A program made the position numbers and the translations under genes. A DNA stretch of 64,000 nucleotides, taken from the IMG/VR virus record IMGVR_UViG_3300035211_000097, positions 31,703 through 95,702 of that record; one strand, written 5' to 3'. The DNA comes from a virus. Each line of letters begins with the position of its first letter. The stretch's first letter is position 1. The notes under the pieces are model-generated. The model made no database searches and was not told the origin of the DNA. It saw only the letters and a program-made list of their open reading frames with translations. This document shows, one piece after another, positions 44,779 through 51,261 of the stretch.

Positions 44779-44827
44779 CTTTGTGGACAGCTCTTCGGAG
44801 CTGCCTGCTGATTCTTTACTTGGAGGT
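44779..44827 (+). promoter_or_regulatory. Intergenic two-part UTR element, copy 2
   Basis: Three bases after TAA: CTTTGTGGA, perfect stem CAGCTC/GAGCTG with a stable TTCG tetraloop, outer GG/CC pairs, CTGCTGA, then GGAGGT. Confidence 0.75.
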
Positions 44828-44833
44828 ATTGAT

Positions 44834-45049
44834 ATGCAAACACAAACGGAATTTATAAATGACACTGGTTCCTCTGTGATTATGACAGTCACAGAGCGTG
44901 GAAAATACAGTACCCTTACTGTTGAGCATGAAGATTATGACGGACAGGGTGGGCCAGTACACGAGCAGGACGTACCTGCTGACGAGATAGATAAAGTCTG
45001 TCGGGAGTGGGTACGGGATTTGCTCGGCTTAAAGTTCAGACCAGTGTAA
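44834..45049 (+). CDS. Hypothetical small protein
   Basis: 71 residues; ATG seven bases after GGAGGT. Sequence MQTQTEFINDTGSSV then a beta-rich acidic domain and WVRDLLGLKF near the end. No family recognised. Flanked by repeat elements on both sides. Confidence 0.6.
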   Translation: MQTQTEFINDTGSSVIMTVTERGKYSTLTVEHEDYDGQGGPVHEQDVPADEIDKVCREWVRDLLGLKFRPV

Positions 45050-45052
45050 AAG

Positions 45053-45120
45053 TTTTGTGGACAGTCCTACGGGGCTGCCTGCTGAATCTTTATACTTTAT
45101 ATTATAAGAGATTGAGGAGG
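45053..45120 (+). promoter_or_regulatory. Intergenic two-part UTR element, copy 3
   Basis: Three bases after TAA: TTTTGTGGA, stem CAGTCC/GGGCTG with TACG loop, CTGCTGAATC, then a longer second hairpin (AATCT...AGATT) and GAGGAGG. Confidence 0.7.
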
Positions 45121-45126
45121 TCAGCG

Positions 45127-45357
45127 GTGATAGAATATTGGGATAATATTGATATAAAACTTATAAAAAAACCTAATATGTATGGATTGATATTTGAGGT
45201 AAACTCATTGGCTTATGATGAATTGGAGTTATACATCGGGGAGCTTATTGAGTTTGAAGGTCAAAAATATATGGTTAAAACAGTGAATCATCTTTCTTCA
45301 GAAAAAAGAGAAAGCAGGGTCTATATCGGTTCAAAACTTATATCTAAATCTCTTTGA
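45127..45357 (+). CDS. Hypothetical small protein
   Basis: GTG start at 45127, six bases after GGAGG. 76 residues with a beta-rich pattern (GLIFEVNSLAYDELELYIGE, KYMVKTVNHL) suggesting a small beta barrel. No family recognised. Confidence 0.55.
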   Translation: MIEYWDNIDIKLIKKPNMYGLIFEVNSLAYDELELYIGELIEFEGQKYMVKTVNHLSSEKRESRVYIGSKLISKSL

Positions 45358-45407
45358 ACGGAACACGGTATTTGAGTGTGGATCACTGCGAATATCTGGA
45401 TTAAAGA

Positions 45408-45456
45408 TTTTGTGGGTCGTCTATTGGACGGCTTGCTGAACCTTTAACGATGGAGG
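45408..45456 (+). promoter_or_regulatory. Intergenic two-part UTR element, copy 4
   Basis: TTTTGTGGG, stem GTCGTC/GGACGGC, TTGCTGAAC, then GGAGG. Here the element lies 50 bases after the previous stop rather than three; the extra 50 bases hold no visible feature. Confidence 0.65.
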
Positions 45457-45461
45457 GTTTT

Positions 45462-45581
45462 ATGATTGGTGTATGCATTGGTGTAGTATTTGTGGGATTG
45501 TTGATAACAGCTTTCCTACTGTACCGGAAAGATTTAAAAGAGTGTCAGGTGTATTTTGGAATCTACAAGTATAGAAAGTAA
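45462..45581 (+). CDS. 39-residue membrane protein
   Basis: ATG six bases after GGAGG. A single transmembrane segment (VCIGVVFVGLLITAFLLY) followed by a short basic tail ending YKYRK. The strong ribosome binding site and the UTR element in front argue that this very short gene is real. Function unknown. Confidence 0.6.
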   Translation: MIGVCIGVVFVGLLITAFLLYRKDLKECQVYFGIYKYRK

Positions 45582-45590
45582 GAAGTAAAA

Positions 45591-45612
45591 TGCAGGGCGT
45601 TCCTGCCCTGCA
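45591..45612 (+). terminator. Stem-loop before promoter copy 2 (weak terminator candidate)
   Basis: TGCAGGGC (45591-45598) pairs perfectly with GCCCTGCA (45605-45612). Only AAAATTT follows, so rho-independent termination on the + strand would be weak. Located between the end of one transcription unit and the second strong promoter. Confidence 0.5.
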
Positions 45613-45638
45613 AAATTTAGGGACGATAAAGTAACAAT

Positions 45639-45667
45639 TTTACATATAACTTGACTCATGTCATAAT
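45639..45667 (+). promoter_or_regulatory. Sigma70 promoter with extended -10 (leader 2)
   Basis: TTTACA (45639-45644), 17 bases, CATAAT (45662-45667), with TG at the extended position. It is a near-copy of the 44.0 kb promoter, slightly further from consensus in both boxes, so probably weaker. Confidence 0.85.
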
Positions 45668-45673
45668 AGAGTA

Positions 45674-45873
45674 TAAGTAAGGGAAAGGGAGATCAAACCT
45701 GAAGTACTTAAGGTCTTTGAAAGATGAAGGGGGAAGGAGTTCAGGGAACTGACTATGATGTCGGACTGAATGGATAAACCCCGGATAAGCGAAGGATGCA
45801 TACCCTCCTTTCAGAGAGTTTAGAAATGAACTTTCCGATGGGAGTAATCCCAAAAAAACCTTGGAGGTATGCT
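45674..45873 (+). ncRNA. Structured 5' leader 2 with anti-Shine-Dalgarno segment
   Basis: About 200 untranslated bases sharing the conserved blocks of leader 1 (45736-45755 and 45759-45775). GCATACCCTCC (45798-45808) pairs over ten base pairs with GGAGGTATGC (45863-45872), with one bulged C. Between them lie hairpins GAGAGTT/AACTTTC (45814-45835) and TGGGA/TCCCA (45839-45852). These occupy the same places as in leader 1 with different but still pairing arms. The likely role is control of translation by hiding the ribosome binding site. Confidence 0.7.
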
Positions 45874-46770
45874 ATGAAAGCTACTAAATCAAATCCCTTT
45901 TTTACAGTATCAAGAGAAGAACTTTACAGGAAGAACACTACAAACAAACCGGAAAACGGAAAGATGATCTATACAGGTTATGACAGCCTTTACCGGAAAG
46001 ACAACGGCAGACAGCTGGCAGTAGTTAGCAAACAGTATGAGGTTATTACTCATCGAGAAGCCGTTGACACAGCACACCACGCTCTGCGTGATGTGGGGAT
46101 AATGAACTTTAAATTTGAAAGTGAAGTATCCTATAGTGGTGCGCAGCTGTTTCACAAGATACAGTTTCCTGAATACAAGTTTAATCTTGATGACAACAAT
46201 GGTAAGTCACTGAGAGGTACCGCACTGGACTCTGGCAGTAAACTGGGTGAAGGTGCTGTTCCGCAGATCGTGGTCAAGAACACTTACGATGGAACATCCA
46301 GCTTGAATTTTACTTATGGTATTTTCAGATTGGTCTGTTCAAACGGCATGATGGTCGGCACACAGGTTGACAAGATTGCAGTTACCCATTCAGGTGAAAT
46401 TGATTTTGAGAGTATTGGTGATCGTATCATTGAAAATCTGGAAGCAACAATCGAAGGTGCTAAACGCAGTTACCAAAAGCTGAATGCTGAAGACGGTTTT
46501 GATCTGTTCAAACAGATCATGATTACAGATGCATGGCTCAGTAACCGCTACAATAACCTTGTGTTTGATATGCTTGAAAAACAGGTAACTGTAGAGTGGG
46601 ATAAAGACGAAGAAACCGACAAGCTCGTTCCTGTCGATGCTCGTCTTAAACAAGAGTTTTCAAAGTATGCACTGTGGTGTGTATTAACTGAAGTGGTAAC
46701 ACACAGAATCCACTCGGCACAGCACAGGGACAGGTTAAGTCGAAAGATTGCAAAGTCTTTCACTGCCTGA
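45874..46770 (+). CDS. DUF932-like protein
   Basis: ATG at 45874 follows GGAGGTATGCT. 298 residues. The segments QLAVVSKQYEVITHREA, FRLVCSNGMMVG and the helical C-terminal half with RIHSAQHRDRL match the DUF932 (phage/plasmid-like protein) family, widespread in phages and conjugative elements with no established function. It is the largest protein of the island and stands behind its own strong promoter and leader. Confidence 0.75.
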   Translation: MKATKSNPFFTVSREELYRKNTTNKPENGKMIYTGYDSLYRKDNGRQLAVVSKQYEVITHREAVDTAHHALRDVGIMNFKFESEVSYSGAQLFHKIQFPEYKFNLDDNNGKSLRGTALDSGSKLGEGAVPQIVVKNTYDGTSSLNFTYGIFRLVCSNGMMVGTQVDKIAVTHSGEIDFESIGDRIIENLEATIEGAKRSYQKLNAEDGFDLFKQIMITDAWLSNRYNNLVFDMLEKQVTVEWDKDEETDKLVPVDARLKQEFSKYALWCVLTEVVTHRIHSAQHRDRLSRKIAKSFTA

Positions 46771-46773
46771 TGG

Positions 46774-46838
46774 CTTTGTGGGCGGTTCCACGGAACCGCT
46801 TGCTGAACTCATCAGGGTTCTAAAAATACTTGGAGGTA
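46774..46838 (+). promoter_or_regulatory. Intergenic two-part UTR element, copy 5
   Basis: Three bases after TGA: CTTTGTGGG, perfect stem GCGGTTC/GAACCGC with CACG loop, TTGCTGAAC, second hairpin GAACTC/GGGTTC, then GGAGGTATG. Confidence 0.78.
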
Positions 46839-46844
46839 TGCCAG

Positions 46845-47153
46845 ATGAAAATTGAGAAAGGAACAATATTGAACTTTAGAGGATCATGGGGATCGGGAAT
46901 CGGATATCTTGTAATTCAGAAAGAAGGCGAGAGAGAAGAGATATCGGTACCATGTGAAAACGGTGCTACAGTCAGAGCGTTATCCAATTACGTAGACTGT
47001 ATTACTACTGGTCACGGCGTGGATGTGGACAAGATAAAAGGCATGGAAATATTCTACGCAATGGAAGGCTGGGGAACAATGGCCGGGCTCGTTCCTACCG
47101 AACATGCAACTCCTGAGATGTGGGATTTGTATGAGTCTGGTTACGAAGACTAA
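46845..47153 (+). CDS. Hypothetical protein of the small-gene island
   Basis: ATG after GGAGGTATGCCAG. 102 residues; a beta-rich N-terminal half (GTILNFRGSWGSGIGYLVIQ) and acidic C-terminus. No family recognised. Confidence 0.65.
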   Translation: MKIEKGTILNFRGSWGSGIGYLVIQKEGEREEISVPCENGATVRALSNYVDCITTGHGVDVDKIKGMEIFYAMEGWGTMAGLVPTEHATPEMWDLYESGYED

Positions 47154-47156
47154 GGG

Positions 47157-47208
47157 CTTTGTGGGTGGTTCCACTGGAACCACTTGCTGAACTTTTAGTT
47201 CAGGAGGT
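47157..47208 (+). promoter_or_regulatory. Intergenic two-part UTR element, copy 6
   Basis: Three bases after TAA: CTTTGTGGG, eight-base-pair stem GTGGTTCC/GGAACCAC, TTGCTGAAC, second hairpin GAAC/GTTC, then GGAGGTATG. Confidence 0.78.
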
Positions 47209-47215
47209 ATGACAG

Positions 47216-47545
47216 ATGGTACTTTTAACACAGGAAATTCTTAAAAGGATTCCGAGCATTGACGAGGATCGTGCGGTTGAACCGGACAGTGAAAAAAGAA
47301 TGGCGCATGCCAAGCTATTCACTCCCGATGCAAACTGGACATGGTACTTGATTGCTTATGATCCTGAAGAGGAACTGGCGTACGGTCTGGTAAAAGGATT
47401 CGAGGTAGAATTCGGTTACATCAGTATGGCAGAGATCAAGAATCTCAGGGGGCCGATGGGTCTGGCTGTTGAGCGTGACAGGAGCTTTACCAAGATGAAC
47501 GTGAAAGAGCTGTACGACAAAATCAAAGCTGGAAAGCATGTGTAG
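47216..47545 (+). CDS. DUF2958-like protein
   Basis: 109 residues; ATG after GGAGGTATGACAG. The order LLTQEILKRIPS, AKLFTPDANWTWYLIAYDP, GLVKGFEVEFGYISMAEI and GLAVERDRSF matches the DUF2958 family, small proteins common on mobile elements. Molecular function of the family is unknown. Confidence 0.8.
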   Translation: MVLLTQEILKRIPSIDEDRAVEPDSEKRMAHAKLFTPDANWTWYLIAYDPEEELAYGLVKGFEVEFGYISMAEIKNLRGPMGLAVERDRSFTKMNVKELYDKIKAGKHV

Positions 47546-47551
47546 CTTAAA

Positions 47552-47625
47552 ACCTTGGGGATGAGATTACGGTCTCATTCCTTGGGTGGTAAGACACTGA
47601 AAAATCTGAAATAACCTTGGAGGTA
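47552..47625 (+). promoter_or_regulatory. Divergent intergenic hairpin element, copy 7
   Basis: CTTGGGGATGAGA pairs with TCTCATTCC around a TTACGG loop; the CTTTGTGGG and CTGCTGAA boxes are replaced, but CTTGGAGGTATG before the next gene is kept. Probably a degenerate or differently specific copy. Confidence 0.55.
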
Positions 47626-47631
47626 TGTGAG

Positions 47632-47976
47632 ATGGGAATATTAAGAACAAATGATTGGGAGATGTTCAGGTATTCGTTATTCTGCGATATTCTTGAACAG
47701 CTCGGTGGATCAGAACCTACAGACGAAGATATTTGGGAACAGATGCGAGAGTCTGTAGAGGTACCATTGGCTGAGAATTACTATTATGATGAGGTGTTAG
47801 GCCGTATCAAAGCAAAGCTTGATGAGGAAGGCATTGAGTCAAGTTATTATGTTAATTCTCGGGATACTCATTTACACATCTATATTGATGGTTGTTCAGA
47901 AGAAGTTACCAGCATGTCAGAATTTGATGATATGTATGAACGGGCTAAAGCTGAACTTGACGATGTTGATGAGTAG
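47632..47976 (+). CDS. Hypothetical acidic protein
   Basis: ATG after GGAGGTATGTGAG. 114 residues, strongly acidic (LEQLGGSEPTDEDIWEQM, AKAELDDVDE). The sequence SSYYVNSRDTHLHIYIDGC is a likely beta hairpin. Acidic small proteins in phage early regions often mimic nucleic acid, but nothing here proves that. Confidence 0.6.
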   Translation: MGILRTNDWEMFRYSLFCDILEQLGGSEPTDEDIWEQMRESVEVPLAENYYYDEVLGRIKAKLDEEGIESSYYVNSRDTHLHIYIDGCSEEVTSMSEFDDMYERAKAELDDVDE

Positions 47977-48026
47977 GTTTTCTGAGCTGTCTATAGGGCA
48001 GCTTGGTGAATTTTAATGCTTGGAGG
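47977..48026 (+). promoter_or_regulatory. Divergent intergenic hairpin element, copy 8
   Basis: GTTTTCTGAG, stem AGCTGTC/GGCAGCT with TATAG loop, TTGGTGAA, then TTGGAGGTATG. It keeps the plan with altered boxes and begins directly after the TAG stop. Confidence 0.6.
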
Positions 48027-48034
48027 TATGTGAT

Positions 48035-48409
48035 ATGAAGAAAAGAAAAACAGCTGATGTGTATTATCAGACACCGCTACAATGGAAAGATTTACTGGGG
48101 GTATCAGTACGACAGCGTGAGAATCTTCAGTATGTGGTCAAGCTAAATGAAGTTGAACAGAAAGGCCGTTATAAGTTTGTCAGGTCGATAGATTATAGCT
48201 GGCTACCACAGACTAAACAAGAGGCTGATACTTTGGATGAAGTTTATCGGTTGATGCAGGGCGAGGTCTGGTCACCTAATGGGGAGGCCAGAGAGTTGAT
48301 TGAGTCTTTGAGACTTCACCATACATCTATGAGTGTAGGTGATGTGGTGAAACTTGCAGATGGTACTTTCTGGATACTTAATAGTATCGGCTGGGGGCGG
48401 TTGAGCTGA
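48035..48409 (+). CDS. YodL-like protein
   Basis: 124 residues; ATG after GGAGGTATGTGAT. The C-terminus (LHHTSMSVGDVVKLADGTFWILNSIGWGRL) matches the typical ending of YodL-like proteins of mobile elements (H-S-x-S-V-x-D-V). The N-terminal half is basic. Function of the family is unknown. Confidence 0.65.
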   Translation: MKKRKTADVYYQTPLQWKDLLGVSVRQRENLQYVVKLNEVEQKGRYKFVRSIDYSWLPQTKQEADTLDEVYRLMQGEVWSPNGEARELIESLRLHHTSMSVGDVVKLADGTFWILNSIGWGRLS

Positions 48410-48417
48410 AGCATAGG

Positions 48418-48478
48418 CTTTGTGGGTAGCCTATTGGGTTACCTGCTGAACCTTATGGTTCGAGAAAATTTTGGAGGT
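48418..48478 (+). promoter_or_regulatory. Intergenic two-part UTR element, copy 9
   Basis: Eight bases after TGA: CTTTGTGGG, stem GTAGCC/GGTTAC with outer GG/CC support, CTGCTGAAC, second hairpin GAACC/GGTTC, then GGAGGTATG. Confidence 0.78.
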
Positions 48479-48483
48479 ATGCC

Positions 48484-48864
48484 ATGGAATTAACAAGCAA
48501 GAATGTAGATGCTTTATTCAAAAAGTGTTTATATACCGAAGGTGAAGTTGTTGAAGGTCATATTCCGGTAGAAGGGGTTATAACAAGGGTCGGGTTTCAT
48601 CCGGGGCGTATTGAGGAAAACAAAGTTGAAATTGAAAACTTGTTAAATCAGCTTCCTGACAGTTTCAGTAAAAGCATGGGAGGTGGACATTCATTTCTTC
48701 AGGCATGTGTGGATAACAAAGGTAGACAGTGGGGTGAACATCGGAACATTGATCAGTTGCTGATGTTGGGTCTGGCAATAGGCAAGGCACACTACTGTAT
48801 AGAAAACCGGCAGGCATGGAGAGTCATGCCGGGAGGAATGCCTTATTTCTACATCGATGATTAA
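48484..48864 (+). CDS. Hypothetical protein of the small-gene island
   Basis: 126 residues; ATG directly after GGAGGTATGCC. Mixed alpha/beta sequence with a glycine-rich turn (SFSKSMGGGHSFLQACVDN) and a C-terminal MPGGMPYFYIDD. No family recognised. Confidence 0.65.
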   Translation: MELTSKNVDALFKKCLYTEGEVVEGHIPVEGVITRVGFHPGRIEENKVEIENLLNQLPDSFSKSMGGGHSFLQACVDNKGRQWGEHRNIDQLLMLGLAIGKAHYCIENRQAWRVMPGGMPYFYIDD

Positions 48865-48867
48865 CGG

Positions 48868-48932
48868 CTTTGTGGGTGGCCTGCTGGGTCACCTGCTGAA
48901 CTGTTAACCAGTTCAAAAAAATCTATGGAGGT
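48868..48932 (+). promoter_or_regulatory. Intergenic two-part UTR element, copy 10
   Basis: Three bases after TAA: CTTTGTGGG, stem GTGGCC/GGGTCAC, CTGCTGAAC, second hairpin GAACTG/CAGTTC, then GGAGGTATG. Confidence 0.78.
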
Positions 48933-48938
48933 ATGCCT

Positions 48939-49139
48939 ATGAGTGAAAAGGTGAAACCCACAATTTACATTGAGGAAGGTGAAAACGTATTCGGTATCTT
49001 TGGAAGGTTCCAGAGAGAGGCCCGGAAAAACGGCTGGTCGCAGGAAGATATTGACGAGGTTCTGGATAAGGCGAAAGCCGGGGACTATGAAAATGCTGTT
49101 GCTGTGATCAAGAAAAATGTGGAGGTCGAAGAGTTATGA
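48939..49139 (+). CDS. Small acidic protein
   Basis: ATG at 48939 is preferred over 48933 for spacing from GGAGG. 66 residues, helical; the segment NGWSQEDIDEVLDKAKAGDY has the look of a small helix-turn-helix or UBA-like bundle. No family recognised. Overlaps the next gene (ATGA). Confidence 0.6.
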   Translation: MSEKVKPTIYIEEGENVFGIFGRFQREARKNGWSQEDIDEVLDKAKAGDYENAVAVIKKNVEVEEL

Positions 49140-49447
49140 GAGTAGATATTGATTTCACAGATGTCGGGTACGGTATCCCGGATGTCGGGGAAACGTTCAG
49201 ACGTAAACGTGGTTACACGCTGTACTTACGTGTCGATACTCGGTACATAGAGGATTTGGAATTTGAAGACAAAAGAGGTCGGGGTGGTAAGGTCAGCATG
49301 GCAAAAACATTCGATATGGATCGCTATTTTTTTGGAGTACGGGTAGATACAGGTATTATCCATTACTTCAAAAAAGAGGACGCTTACAATTGTGTTGTAA
49401 TGCCTACCAAAGTGGTCATGGATATGGAGGCTATCGATGAAGGGTGA
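49136..49447 (+). CDS. Hypothetical protein
   Basis: 103 residues; ATG overlaps the previous stop, with GGAGG thirteen bases upstream. Beta-rich (YTLYLRVDTRYIEDLEFEDK, YFFGVRVDTGIIHYF). No family recognised. Confidence 0.6.
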   Translation: MRVDIDFTDVGYGIPDVGETFRRKRGYTLYLRVDTRYIEDLEFEDKRGRGGKVSMAKTFDMDRYFFGVRVDTGIIHYFKKEDAYNCVVMPTKVVMDMEAIDEG

Positions 49448-49583
49448 CACACTTGAAAGAATTCAGGCAGACCTGAAGGGCCTGAAAGAAAAAGTAAGGT
49501 TGGGCCAGCTGACTTATGAGGCTTACTGTATTCAAAAGGCGAAGGTCAAAAAACGACTGAGGGAATTTCAGGGTAAAGCCTAA
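49437..49583 (+). CDS. 48-residue basic helical protein
   Basis: ATG at 49437 with GGAGG six bases upstream, overlapping the previous stop. Sequence begins MKGDTLERIQADLKGLKEKV and continues as one long charged helix ending LREFQGKA. The regular spacing from its stop codon to the next UTR element (three bases) supports that it is translated. Confidence 0.6.
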   Translation: MKGDTLERIQADLKGLKEKVRLGQLTYEAYCIQKAKVKKRLREFQGKA

Positions 49584-49586
49584 AGG

Positions 49587-49650
49587 CTTTGTGGGCTATC
49601 TGCTGGGTGGCCTGCTGAATCTTTATGGTTCAATATTAAATCTTGGAGGT
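49587..49650 (+). promoter_or_regulatory. Intergenic two-part UTR element, copy 11
   Basis: Three bases after TAA: CTTTGTGGG, stem GGCTATC/GGGTGGCC (with G-T pairs), CTGCTGAATC, second hairpin GAATC/GGTTC, then GGAGGTATG. Confidence 0.75.
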
Positions 49651-49654
49651 ATGT

Positions 49655-50221
49655 ATGAGTTTAAATTGGAACAGTGAAAACTGTGTGGGATGGGAAGAAC
49701 TGCAAGAGAGTGCAAAGGAACGGAGCATTACTGATGCGATTATCTGGGCTTCTTGTGTGGTTGGTATTCCTGAGATCAAGGCAGATAACATAGTGGAATT
49801 CCACTATCGGAGTAATCTGTATGATGCGATTGCCGGGGCAAGAATGCATGACTTATTGCCTATGTCGAGCGATAATAAAAGTGATTGGGCTGTACCACGT
49901 CCGATTAAGGTAGATGATTTGCAAAAGAGGATCGGATTGATGACCAATGCGCCTGAGTTTACTACTCCACAGTTCTTTAAGAACTTACGGAAGATGTATG
50001 ATCGGGAAGTTGAGAAAAGTGATTTTCATCTCCGTGGTATACTTCGGGGAGACGAGCAGGCTGAGTTTCATAAGAAACAGGGTTGTCCCGGATGCTTTTA
50101 TGCTGATGAGAAAGCGATAGCGAGAAAGATGCCTTGTTGTACTTTCGGGCAAACGTGTACCAGTCCCCCACAATTTGACAAGGATGGAAAGTGTCTCACA
50201 AGGAAAGCGAGGGGCGTATGA
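49655..50221 (+). CDS. Hypothetical protein with C-terminal cysteine cluster
   Basis: 188 residues; ATG four bases after the GGAGGTATG motif begins its ATG, so 49655 is preferred to 49651. The C-terminal 50 residues contain CPGCFY, CCTFGQTC and KCL, a possible zinc or iron-sulphur site. The N-terminal part is mixed alpha/beta. No family recognised. Confidence 0.6.
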   Translation: MSLNWNSENCVGWEELQESAKERSITDAIIWASCVVGIPEIKADNIVEFHYRSNLYDAIAGARMHDLLPMSSDNKSDWAVPRPIKVDDLQKRIGLMTNAPEFTTPQFFKNLRKMYDREVEKSDFHLRGILRGDEQAEFHKKQGCPGCFYADEKAIARKMPCCTFGQTCTSPPQFDKDGKCLTRKARGV

Positions 50222-50385
50222 CTATCAAGGAAAAATGCCAGAGGGCATGTATGGCGATTGAGTACGTGAAAGAGTGGTTGGAGATTGTTGAAGAAGATGC
50301 TGGTAAAGACTTACTGCGTGTTGATGATGATAAAATGCTTGCAAATATTGAGGCTTATTTGACAAGCAGACCAACTACGAAGTAA
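50218..50385 (+). CDS. 55-residue helical protein
   Basis: ATG overlaps the previous stop (ATGA); GCGAGGGG lies upstream. Sequence begins MTIKEKCQRACMAIEYVKEW and is helical and acidic. No family recognised. Confidence 0.55.
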   Translation: MTIKEKCQRACMAIEYVKEWLEIVEEDAGKDLLRVDDDKMLANIEAYLTSRPTTK

Positions 50386-50388
50386 CAG

Positions 50389-50441
50389 CTTTGTGGGCTA
50401 TCCTCTGGGTAGCCTGCTGATCTGTTAAAGATCAATGGAGG
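50389..50441 (+). promoter_or_regulatory. Intergenic two-part UTR element, copy 12
   Basis: Three bases after TAA: CTTTGTGGG, eight-pair stem GGCTATCC/GGGTAGCC, TGCTGATC, second hairpin GATCT/AGATC, then GGAGGTG. Last copy of the series. Confidence 0.78.
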
Positions 50442-50446
50442 TGTTT

Positions 50447-50719
50447 ATGGGATTATTGCAACATGCAATAGAAATGGAGACGGGACACCTGAGAAGTATA
50501 GGTGTCCAGCAATATGGATTACACACAATGCTTATGTATGAATGTGTGACTTGCGGTTCTACGTTTCCTGCGATATTTTCTGAAGACATGAAGGTATCAG
50601 GATCAGAACACATGGATGCTGAGGATATTGTGAAGTTGGCCCCGGAAATGGTGCCGAGTTGTAACGGTGAAAAAGTAAAGCAGTGTCCATGGTGCAGAAA
50701 AAAAGCAGCGATAAATTAG
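50447..50719 (+). CDS. Small zinc-ribbon protein
   Basis: 90 residues; ATG after GGAGGTGTTT. CVTC (about 33-36) and CPWC (about 80-83) form a split four-cysteine zinc ribbon around an acidic middle. Its stop codon TAG is the first part of promoter copy B. Function unknown. Confidence 0.6.
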   Translation: MGLLQHAIEMETGHLRSIGVQQYGLHTMLMYECVTCGSTFPAIFSEDMKVSGSEHMDAEDIVKLAPEMVPSCNGEKVKQCPWCRKKAAIN

Positions 50720-50750
50720 TATCGTTATTATACATTCTGCCGTATAGTAT
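50717..50750 (+). promoter_or_regulatory. ECF-like bipartite promoter, copy B
   Basis: TAGTATCG (50717-50724) and CCGTATAG (50740-50747), 26 bases between the starts of TAGTA and TATAG, followed by TATAG again. It begins within the previous stop codon and would transcribe the structured region and the methyltransferase block. Confidence 0.62.
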
Positions 50751-50754
50751 AGTG

Positions 50755-51060
50755 AGTAATTCGATGTAAACTTTATCCGGGTCAGCCTGAGAAAGAGTTC
50801 ACTTTCATCTTAACCTGCCCTATGGTTCGGATCAAAGATTTGCATATCTCCAAAAAGGCACAGAAAGTGTATTCAGGTTTAAGGGCAGGTTATTTATTTT
50901 GGTTAATATCCGGGAGTTGGAGTAGGTGATGAGGGTTCGTCTTATACAGTATTGATCCCTACGGGGATGACGTAGACAGGCAGCCACCTTTTATGCTTGA
51001 CGCTTCCCTTGGTGTCTTCGCAGTGATGGGAAGATGCCCCTCCCTCCCGGATTCATATAT
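50755..51060 (+). ncRNA. Candidate structured RNA or long leader in a 353-base gene-free region
   Basis: No coding frame of note. TAACCTGCCCT (50811-50821) pairs perfectly with AGGGCAGGTTA (50882-50892). ATCCGGGAG (50908-50916) pairs perfectly with CTCCCGGAT (51044-51052), enclosing ATCCC-TACG-GGGAT (50955-50968, a UNCG-type hairpin) and CTTCCC/GGGAAG (51003-51033). It starts right after a promoter and ends 20 bases before a small gene. It could be a long regulatory leader or a free RNA. I do not recognise a known class. Confidence 0.6.
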
Positions 51061-51072
51061 AAAGAGGTGTAC

Positions 51073-51261
51073 ATGGAAATTGGTGACTATAAGATTGAGA
51101 AGATCAGGGATCACGGAATGTCAGTGATACAGAAAGGTGTTACAAAATATACAGCGTTTTGTGATCTGAAATTAAAAAGTAGAATACTTCGGGACATGGA
51201 TATGTTGCGAAAGTGTATGCATTTTATTTGTGATGAAATAATGGTGGGGGTAAATTCATGA
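51073..51261 (+). CDS. Hypothetical small protein
   Basis: 62 residues; ATG with AGAGGTG upstream. Begins MEIGDYKIEKIRDHGMSVIQ; mixed alpha/beta with two cysteines near the end. First gene after the structured region. No family recognised. Confidence 0.55.
   Translation: MEIGDYKIEKIRDHGMSVIQKGVTKYTAFCDLKLKSRILRDMDMLRKCMHFICDEIMVGVNS

Noticed and set aside
44399-47200. Stop-codon readthrough signalled by the hairpins three bases after the stops
   Set aside because: In the copies checked the following gene is in a different frame and has its own strong ribosome binding site, so readthrough would give no sensible fusion.
44405-50441. The repeated hairpins as rho-independent terminators
   Set aside because: No T tract follows the stems; each runs directly into a ribosome binding site, and no new promoter is seen after most copies.
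44405-50441. CRISPR array or mini-array
   Set aside because: Repeats differ in stem sequence, spacing is irregular (300-700 bases) and genes lie between them. No array was seen anywhere in the window.
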